Below are positions 6,767 to 11,557 of a stretch of 11,557 nucleotides of DNA, piece after piece. The notes under the pieces are model-generated. The model ran no database searches. It had not been told where the DNA came from and saw nothing but the letters and a program-made list of their open reading frames with translations. The stretch comes from an uncultured Fibrobacter sp. (GTDB lineage: Bacteria > Fibrobacterota > Fibrobacteria > Fibrobacterales > Fibrobacteraceae). The stretch spans positions 1-11,557 of the forward strand of contig CALATK010000078.1 of the NCBI GenBank assembly GCA_937891805.1, in the 5' to 3' direction. The number at the start of each line of letters is the position of its first letter. Within the stretch, counting starts at the first letter, position 1. The translations under genes and the position numbers were made by a program.

Positions 6767-7609
6767 TCATTTCGCATCTCTCGTCTTTCTCTTGTTAAGT
6801 TTCCTGGTGAGCGGGAACAGTTGCAAATTTAGCTCATAGACCCGTTCCACCTCGTCTTCGTTCGTGGCGAGCGCGATTATCTTTCGCCTAAAGTAAGCGA
6901 GCTCCTTCAAAATTTTCTGGTACGACTTTTCGGTGAGCCCAAGCGTAAGTGTCGAAAAGTTCCGCTCTGTCACGGGAACCTTGTCTAGCGTATTCAGCGC
7001 GAGTTCGCCCATTTGCCTGTGAAAACTGCGGACGGACGGGGCGACAATGGAAATTCTTCCCGTAGAAAGAGATTTGGATGTTTGCCTGTATCTGTTTCCA
7101 CGTTTTTTCAGAAATCCGTTCTTGATTAAAAAACTCAGAGAATCGCGTGCGCTTTCGGCAGTAATTTTCGGGAAGGAGGCCAATGCGATTTTTTCAGGAC
7201 TTGGATTCTTGATAGCCGGGGCAAGTTCTCGTATGACTGCATTTACCCAATTGGCGAAATAGTCGTAAAGCCCCGCCCCAAGGACATTTACCCTGTGGAC
7301 CTTGGCGATTTCCATCATGTCGGCAAAAACCAGGTTACGCATATCGTCGCGTTTTGCCTGATTGAATCTTACCAAAAGAAGAAAGAAATCTTGCTCGTAA
7401 CTTGTCAGGTCCATGGCCTCGGAAACGCGCATGGCCGTGTCTTCGGCAAGACCACTCTTGCCGTCGCAAACCAGTTTCAGGAATGTGGGAGATTTAATCC
7501 TTGCTTTTTCCGCGAAGGCCCGCCATGAAAGGTTCTGGATTTCTTTCTTTTCAAGATAGAAATCCAGAATGTACTTTCTAAAATCGTCGTATTCAAGAAT
7601 GGAGCGCAT
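6767..7609 (-). CDS. TIGR02147-family transcriptional regulator (DUF4423)
   Basis: A 280-residue member of the large Fibrobacter paralogous family TIGR02147/DUF4423. Family traits visible are the N-terminus ILEYDDFRKYILDFYLEKK, a lambda-repressor-like helix-turn-helix at about 27-70 (LSWRAFAEKARIKSPTFLKLV), YDYFANWVNAVIRELA, a second winged-helix-like part near 150-185 (ITAESARDSLSFLIKNGFLKK), and the C-terminal VTERNFSTLTLGLTEKSY with YELNLQLFPLTRK. Most members are uncharacterised; a DNA-binding role is inferred. The frame could extend 21 codons upstream (7672), but that stretch has no family similarity and covers the promoter-like element, so ATG 7609 is chosen. It is divergent from the 7920 gene across a region rich in GTATCAT boxes, a plausible target, and lies 69 bases upstream of the lipoprotein at 5075-6697. 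Confidence 0.9.
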   Translation of the reverse strand: MRSILEYDDFRKYILDFYLEKKEIQNLSWRAFAEKARIKSPTFLKLVCDGKSGLAEDTAMRVSEAMDLTSYEQDFFLLLVRFNQAKRDDMRNLVFADMMEIAKVHRVNVLGAGLYDYFANWVNAVIRELAPAIKNPSPEKIALASFPKITAESARDSLSFLIKNGFLKKRGNRYRQTSKSLSTGRISIVAPSVRSFHRQMGELALNTLDKVPVTERNFSTLTLGLTEKSYQKILKELAYFRRKIIALATNEDEVERVYELNLQLFPLTRKLNKRKTRDAK

Positions 7610-7625
7610 GTTGCAAATATAGAAA
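7607..7625 (-). promoter_or_regulatory. Promoter-like element abutting the regulator start codon
   Basis: On the minus strand this is TTTCTATATTTGCAACATG, ending in the ATG at 7609. TATATTT is a good -10 candidate. There is no Shine-Dalgarno sequence, so a leaderless or nearly leaderless mRNA is likely. It is nearly the same as the element before obg (5032-5050). Confidence 0.5.
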
Positions 7626-7665
7626 TAGCTGAAGGAATATAGTAAAAGAGAATGTAATTTCGATT

Positions 7666-7832
7666 GTATCATTGCTTTGTATCATAAATTTGAAGAAAAC
7701 AGAAAAAAAACACGGGATTTTGAAATGTTTAAAAATCGTCAATTTTTATGATACGAAAAAAACCTAAAATCGTTTTTTTTGGGGCAAAATCGCCATTTTG
7801 GCTAAAAATTTTTACCTAAAATCGTATCATAA
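7666..7832. promoter_or_regulatory. Array of GTATCAT(AA) boxes, candidate operator region
   Basis: Four copies lie in the divergent intergenic region: GTATCAT at 7666-7672, GTATCATAA at 7679-7687, the reverse orientation TTATGATAC at 7746-7754, and GTATCATAA at 7824-7832. The first two are 13 bases apart. The last two form an 11-bp perfect inverted repeat (7746-7756 with 7822-7832). In addition ACCTAAAATCGT is directly repeated at 7762-7773 and 7814-7825, and CAAAAT-CGCC-ATTTTG (7785-7800) is a small hairpin in the centre. The placement between a regulator gene and a divergent gene suggests operators for the TIGR02147 protein. The rest of the gap from 7610 to 7919 is AT-rich and holds no gene or RNA that I recognise. 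Confidence 0.5.
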
Positions 7833-7919
7833 CGCATAAACAACAAAGACAAGTTGAAAAAAATATACTATTGAAATAAGAATTACAAACAAAGTAATTT
7901 TAGAGAAAGAGGGTGTATT

Positions 7920-8513
7920 TTGCTAAGCTTTGCGATGAAGATAAATTGGGTTTGGATAAAAATGCCTATTGGAAAACAGAGTATTAAGGTGATTTGTGCT
8001 GATTACCACAAGAACTGTCAAAATTTTTGGCGACAGACGCTTGCTTATTACGCGGGATTGAAGTCTCTCGATGCGGTCCTTGATGAAGCGGGAAGGTTTC
8101 ACTGCGATTCAATGCTCTGCGATCCTCACCAGCGACGTATTTACAAAGTGTGCAAGTCACAATTTCTAAACGACCTGAAGAAATGCTATGCATCGATTTC
8201 AAAATGCACGGATTTCCAATCTCTCTATGATTGCGTCTGGAAAAATTGTAAAAAGAAGGGTGTCGGGGAACTTGCCATTTACGATACCGCAATGAGAATT
8301 GGTGCATTTCTCGAAATTCATAAAAAAGCTCTAGGTCAGTTTAAGCCTCGGCAAGTGTTCTTGCACAACGGGGCTTTGGACGGTGCGAAGGCACTTCTCA
8401 AACGGGGGGCCTTGCCGCATAGGCTAACGCTGCAAGCCTTTGCAAAATGGTTCAACAGCTTCGCCGAATGGGAAGTCGAGGAAATCCTCTGCATTTACAA
8501 GAAGAATTTTTAA
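7920..8513 (+). CDS. Hypothetical cysteine-rich protein with GVGELAIYDTAMRIG motif
   Basis: I do not recognise a characterised function in this 197-residue protein. It has no signal peptide or membrane segment. Ten cysteines are spread along it (near residues 26, 33, 62, 67, 78, 89, 96, 105, 110 and 191), unusual for a cytoplasmic protein. Residues 114-133 (GVGELAIYDTAMRIGAFLEI) followed by VFLHNGALDGAKAL (146-159) form a conserved-looking block that I associate with scattered bacterial hypothetical proteins. The GVGxLAxYD part resembles a helix-hairpin-helix turn of DNA-binding proteins, so nucleic-acid binding is a weak inference. The start is uncertain: TTG 7920 lies 7 bases after AGAAAGAGG (7904-7912), while ATG 7935 and ATG 7962 have poorer spacing. 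It is AT-rich and lies 27 bases before the next lipoprotein gene, a likely operon partner. Confidence 0.7.
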   Translation: MLSFAMKINWVWIKMPIGKQSIKVICADYHKNCQNFWRQTLAYYAGLKSLDAVLDEAGRFHCDSMLCDPHQRRIYKVCKSQFLNDLKKCYASISKCTDFQSLYDCVWKNCKKKGVGELAIYDTAMRIGAFLEIHKKALGQFKPRQVFLHNGALDGAKALLKRGALPHRLTLQAFAKWFNSFAEWEVEEILCIYKKNF

Positions 8514-8526
8514 ACCAAGGAAAAAT

Positions 8527-8540
8527 AAAGGAGTCCCTTT
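8527..8540 (+). promoter_or_regulatory. Ribosome binding site inside a small hairpin
   Basis: AAAGGAG (8527-8533) is a strong site 7 bases before ATG 8541. AAAGG (8527-8531) can pair with CCTTT (8536-8540) around the loop AGTC, which could partly mask the site. The stem is only 5 bp, so the effect may be small. Confidence 0.55.
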
Positions 8541-10700
8541 ATGAAACATTTGAAATGGAATCTTGTCCTTTTGACAGTTACGATGCTTTTTATCTTCTCG
8601 GGCTGTCGTGACAAACACTATGAGTATTACGATAGTGGCAAGCCAAGGGAAATTATAGAGGTCGACAAGAATACGGGAAAGCCGGATGGTTCCTACAAAG
8701 AATTCTACGAAAATGGGAATCTCAAAGTGGAAGGAAATTTTAAAGAAGGAAAACAGCATGGCTCTTATAAGAAATATTATTCTAATGGCGAAATTCATAT
8801 AAAGGGATCTTATAAGGATGGGGAACTTGATGGCGTACGTAAAACCTATTATAAGAACGGAGAACTGGAAAAGAAAGAAAAATACAAGGCTGGAAAATTG
8901 CATGGATCGTTCAAAAGCTATTATGAGAACGGCGAATTAAATGTCAAAACCTCGTATACAAATGATACTTTAGATGGTGGTTACGAAAAATATGATGACA
9001 AAGGACAGCTGCGAATAGAGGCATCGTTAAAAAAGGGCTTGCTGACGGGTTCTTACAAAGAATACTATTCAAATGGTAAATCTAAAACAGAGACGGAATT
9101 CAAAGATGGTCAAATGGTTGATGGGCAGTATAGGTCTTATTATGATAACGGAAAGAAAAAGGTCTTTTCTACAATCAAAAACGAAGCTTTGAATGGACCA
9201 TTCGAGGCGTATTCGAAAAATGGGACATTGATGGCAAAGGGCGAATTTGAAAACGGTCAGTTCGTGCATAAGGAATTCTTCACGGATTCTAGAGACGGCC
9301 AAAAATATCCGATTACCACAATTGGAAATCAAACTTGGATGGCTTCCAATTTGAATTACAAAATGCAACATAGTGGATGCTTGTCTCAAGAAAACAATGG
9401 TGTATGCGAGAATAATCTTCGCACTTATACTAGGAGCGACGCTGTTAAAGCCTGCCCTGATGGTTGGCGTTTACCGAGCGAAGATGATTTTACAAAATTG
9501 CTTAAGTTTGTGCAGGATGGGAATAATTTAGATGTCGCATACACGTTTGAACATCCGGTTTCGGATGAAGGAATCTGCATCCCTGGTCTAAAATTGAAAA
9601 ACCTGAATGGTGTCTATATGGGGGAAAAGTCGCTGTTGCGAAAATGGGCAAACGGCATTGGAGCAGGATCGGGGCAGTGTCACATCGGCAAACTTGCTCC
9701 ATATCTGCTTATATCGGGAGAATATGTGAGCGGCTATGATATATATGGCTTCTCGGCCTATTCAAAGACTAAACTAAGCGGAATGCGCTCGTACGAAGAG
9801 TATGGTTTCGACAAAGAAGTTTATATAAACTATTGGACTTCTTCAAAATCAGTATATGATCACAAGCAAAATAAATTCGTTGAGACTTCTGGTCATGGAG
9901 AAAACCGATATCTGCAAATAGAGGGATTTGATAAAGGAAATATTGGCGGTTGGATGGGAATAACTCATTGTGTCTACCATAGCTTTAGTGGAAGCAATAA
10001 TAATAATGGTGATAATTATGGAAATATGTTTGTCCGTTGCGTCAAGGATGGCGACGGCAAGGGGGTGGAAAATTCTAATGAATCCGACAATGCTCCTGAG
10101 GCAATGGCTCCCACTGCTGCGGAAGAGGCTAACTCGGTAAAACAGGACAATCCTACGGATAATTCCTTGACGGATTCCCGCGATGGCAAGAAATACAAGA
10201 CTGTGAATGTCGGCGGTAAAGTCTGGATGGCGGAAAATCTCAGCTTCAAGCTTGGCGATAGCTGGTGCTATGACAATTCCGAGCAGAACTGCAATGAATA
10301 TGGTCGTCTATATACTTGGAACGCGGCCCAAAAGGCGTGTCCGGATGGCTGGAGAATGGCATCCGATAGGGAGTGGGATGCTGTGGCGAGCAATAGTGCT
10401 TCTTTCGGCATAAAAACTGCAGGATTCCGCAATGCCAAGGGCAAGTTCGAACTACTTGGCAAGCGTGCAGACTTTTGGACTGCCGATGATGCAGGTGACA
10501 AGGGCAAATATCATTATTACAGTGCCAGTGCGGGCTCGATAGATAAGAATACTTATAGCAAGAAGGGTGGTATGTCAGTCCGTTGTGTACAGGCATCCGC
10601 CTGCGATGATATTGATTGGGACCTGTTCCAAGGGGATAGCCCTTCGGCAGAGGCCTATCGCACAGAGCTTGAGGAAAAAGGTTGTGTTTCGGGTAAATGA
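8541..10700 (+). CDS. Lipoprotein with MORN-type repeats and two FISUMP domains
   Basis: A 719-residue predicted surface lipoprotein. Lipobox IFSGC puts the lipidated cysteine at 22. Residues 27-243 contain eight to nine repeats of about 23-24 residues of the MORN_2/YwqK type (for example GSYKEFYENGNLKVEGNFKEG), forming an elongated beta array. Residues 248-501 form a first FISUMP domain (DSRDGQKY, WMASNL, CPDGWRLPSEDDF, YWTSS, FVRCVKDG). A Ser/Asn/Ala-rich linker follows, with a second, shorter FISUMP domain at 544-683 (DSRDGKKY, WMAENL, CPDGWRMASDREWD, FWTADD, SVRCVQ). FISUMP (TIGR02145) is expanded in Fibrobacter and resembles a C-type-lectin-like fold; its ligands are unknown, so adhesion or glycan binding is inference. 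AAAGGAG gives a secure start. The stop is followed by another FISUMP gene whose possible earlier ATG overlaps the stop. Confidence 0.9.
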   Translation: MKHLKWNLVLLTVTMLFIFSGCRDKHYEYYDSGKPREIIEVDKNTGKPDGSYKEFYENGNLKVEGNFKEGKQHGSYKKYYSNGEIHIKGSYKDGELDGVRKTYYKNGELEKKEKYKAGKLHGSFKSYYENGELNVKTSYTNDTLDGGYEKYDDKGQLRIEASLKKGLLTGSYKEYYSNGKSKTETEFKDGQMVDGQYRSYYDNGKKKVFSTIKNEALNGPFEAYSKNGTLMAKGEFENGQFVHKEFFTDSRDGQKYPITTIGNQTWMASNLNYKMQHSGCLSQENNGVCENNLRTYTRSDAVKACPDGWRLPSEDDFTKLLKFVQDGNNLDVAYTFEHPVSDEGICIPGLKLKNLNGVYMGEKSLLRKWANGIGAGSGQCHIGKLAPYLLISGEYVSGYDIYGFSAYSKTKLSGMRSYEEYGFDKEVYINYWTSSKSVYDHKQNKFVETSGHGENRYLQIEGFDKGNIGGWMGITHCVYHSFSGSNNNNGDNYGNMFVRCVKDGDGKGVENSNESDNAPEAMAPTAAEEANSVKQDNPTDNSLTDSRDGKKYKTVNVGGKVWMAENLSFKLGDSWCYDNSEQNCNEYGRLYTWNAAQKACPDGWRMASDREWDAVASNSASFGIKTAGFRNAKGKFELLGKRADFWTADDAGDKGKYHYYSASAGSIDKNTYSKKGGMSVRCVQASACDDIDWDLFQGDSPSAEAYRTELEEKGCVSGK
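8618..9269 (+). repeat. Coding MORN-type repeats, period about 69-72 bp
   Basis: Successive units start with G(S/V/G/Q/P) followed by aromatic or charged residues, then YxNGxL and a KxG turn, at residues 50, 74, 97, 122, 146, 170, 195 and 219, plus a degenerate first unit near 27. At DNA level they have diverged, so this is an old protein repeat and not a recent tandem duplication. Confidence 0.8.
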
Positions 10701-10701
10701 C

Positions 10702-10708
10702 AAGGAAG
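10702..10708 (+). promoter_or_regulatory. Ribosome binding site deciding the truncated FISUMP gene start
   Basis: AAGGAAG lies 6 bases before ATG 10715. This favours 10715 over the in-frame ATG 10697 that overlaps the previous stop, and gives a cleaner signal peptide (MTKNVVLLVLMVTFVVLAA). Confidence 0.7.
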
Positions 10709-10714
10709 TTGATT

Positions 10715-11246
10715 ATGACAAAGAATGTAGTTTTGTTAGTATTAATGGTCACTTTTGTAGTCCTTGCTGCCCCACAAATGGGATCCATGACGGATTCGCG
10801 CGACGGGAAAACTTACAAGACTGTCAAGATTGTCAATCAAGTCTGGATGGCGGAAAATCTGGATTTTGAAACGAAGCATAGCTACTGCTATGATGCCGAA
10901 GGCGAGAGATATAAAAAACAGCCGAGTTGCAACGACAAGAAATTTGTCAGCGGTCGGCTCTATACTTATGATGCGGCAAAGGGCGCTTGCCTTTGAGAAA
11001 GAGCTGCGTTTCTTTGTTTATGCCGATAATCTCCCGTTCGAAGGAAGCTACTTGAACATTCCGTACGAAGGCAAACTGGTCAAAACAATCAAGGTTTGTC
11101 CAAAGTCGAATGTCTTGGCATTTGTCTCTGCCGAAGATGTTGTTTTGGATACTTTGAAAAAGCGTTATGGAAATGAAATGACAATTGAAAAGTCTCATCT
11201 TTACGATGACATATCGAAATTTAATTATAAAAGGGCGAAAAAATGA
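10715..11246 (+). pseudogene. Truncated FISUMP gene joined out of frame to a foreign gene tail
   Basis: The readable 5' part (10715-10996, 93 residues) has a signal peptide followed by a FISUMP N-terminal half: MTDSRDGKTYKTV, VWMAENLDF, CYDAEGE, GRLYTYDAAKGAC. It then stops at TGA 10994-10996, exactly where the family continues with PDGWxxPSxxEW, so the C-terminal half (W, WTSS, VRCV) is missing. From about 10983 a different frame is open to TGA 11244-11246 and encodes about 87 residues (ELRFFVYADNLPFEGS, VKTIKVCPKSNVLAFVSAEDVV, DTLKKRYGNEM) with no ATG near its beginning and no FISUMP likeness. I read this as a deletion that fused the front of one gene to the back of another. The 93-residue product might still be exported, but the domain would be incomplete. 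A sequencing error alone would not explain the loss of the CPDGW region. Confidence 0.65.
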
Positions 11247-11557
11247 ATACAAGACGAATTAACATGATTGTTGCGGGTGCGTTGACAGTTTTTGGCCTGT
11301 GCGCTTGCGATGACGAAACGACTGCTGCGTCCGAATCTCCTGCAATGTCCGTGCTTGAGTCGGGCAAAAAATTGGGCGATTGCACCAAGAACAATGTGGG
11401 CGAAATGGTTTATGTGTCTGATTTCTCAGCTGTGTTCTACTGTGCTGATGGTAAGTGGCAGATGCTGAACGGCAAGGACGGTGCCGATGGAAAAGATGGG
11501 GCCGATGGTGAAAATGGAGCCGATGGGCAGGGAGGCTCGTCTGGCCGCGATACCGTT
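11243..11557 (+). CDS. Collagen-like lipoprotein, N-terminal part (cut by window end)
   Basis: A partial frame of 105 residues, still open at the window edge. Residues 1-22 (MNTRRINMIVAGALTVFGLCAC) are a lipoprotein signal, lipidated at Cys22 in the box LCAC. Residues 44-75 hold a small cysteine-containing segment (LGDCTKNNVGEMVYVSD, FYCADGKWQMLNG) of the type that precedes repeats in Fibrobacter surface lipoproteins. From about residue 76 the sequence becomes Gly-X-Y collagen-like (GKDGADGKDGADGENGADG), then a GGSSG linker. The ATG overlaps the TGA of the preceding remnant frame (ATGA, 11243-11246), so it was probably translationally coupled to the original upstream gene. AAAAGGGCG just upstream may serve as the ribosome binding site. 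The C-terminal function is outside the window. Confidence 0.8.
   Translation, partial: MNTRRINMIVAGALTVFGLCACDDETTAASESPAMSVLESGKKLGDCTKNNVGEMVYVSDFSAVFYCADGKWQMLNGKDGADGKDGADGENGADGQGGSSGRDTV

Noticed and set aside
7607..7672. Longer start of the TIGR02147 gene at 7672 (MIQSKLHS...)
   Set aside because: The extra 21 residues do not fit the family N-terminus, and they would be encoded across the promoter-like element; ATG 7609 matches the family start.
7610..7919. Replication origin or small RNA gene in the AT-rich gap
   Set aside because: I saw no DnaA-box cluster (TTATCCACA type), no dnaA/dnaN nearby, and no clear RNA gene with promoter and terminator.
8618..9269. Antitoxin of a YwqJ/YwqK-type toxin-antitoxin pair
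   Set aside because: MORN_2 repeats often receive the YwqK antitoxin label, but this protein has a lipobox and FISUMP domains, and no LXG-type toxin is next to it.
10246..10788. 180-residue minus-strand frame opposite the second FISUMP domain
   Set aside because: It is His/Cys/Pro-rich nonsense opposite a well-supported domain, with no start signal.
10830..10982. Start of the 11246-ending frame at ATG 10830
   Set aside because: This part is out of frame with the clear FISUMP coding sequence and reads as a shadow; only the stretch after about 10983 looks coding in that frame.

Overview
The window looks like a chromosomal segment of a Fibrobacter species (Fibrobacterota). The strongest markers are a TIGR02147-type regulator and at least two FISUMP domains (Fibrobacter succinogenes major paralogous domain; signatures DSRDGxxY, WMAxNL, CPDGWR, VRCV). 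The species is inferred from recalled family knowledge, not from a search.

Left part (1-2240, plus strand): the C-terminal end of a phosphohexomutase, a small exported protein with a striking Lys/Asp/Glu tandem-repeat tail, and a YebC/TACO1-family translation factor. A hairpin with A and T flanks at about 2207-2239 sits between these genes and the convergent minus-strand genes, and probably terminates both sides.

Centre (2291-5034, minus strand): a tight operon read obg, smpB, then an N-acetylmuramoyl-L-alanine amidase (Amidase_3). obg and smpB are 3 bases apart, and smpB and the amidase share an ATGA overlap. This joins ribosome assembly, trans-translation rescue and cell-wall remodelling. 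Upstream on the same strand lies a second minus-strand pair: the TIGR02147 regulator gene followed by a 540-residue lipoprotein.

Right part (7610-11557): a 250-310 base AT-rich divergent intergenic region carries four GTATCAT(AA) boxes, an 11-bp inverted repeat and a 12-bp direct repeat. It is followed by a plus-strand accessory run. This holds a cysteine-rich protein of unknown function, a lipoprotein with MORN-type repeats and two FISUMP domains, a truncated FISUMP gene joined out of frame to the tail of another gene, and a collagen-like lipoprotein cut by the window edge. The composition here is visibly more AT-rich than the housekeeping block.

The points most worth checking are the GTATCAT box array, a nearly identical promoter-like element ending at the start codons of both obg and the regulator gene (suggesting leaderless mRNAs), the MORN-FISUMP architecture, and the broken FISUMP gene. 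I saw no CRISPR array, tRNA, rRNA or transposase, and no complete new defence or mobile system.
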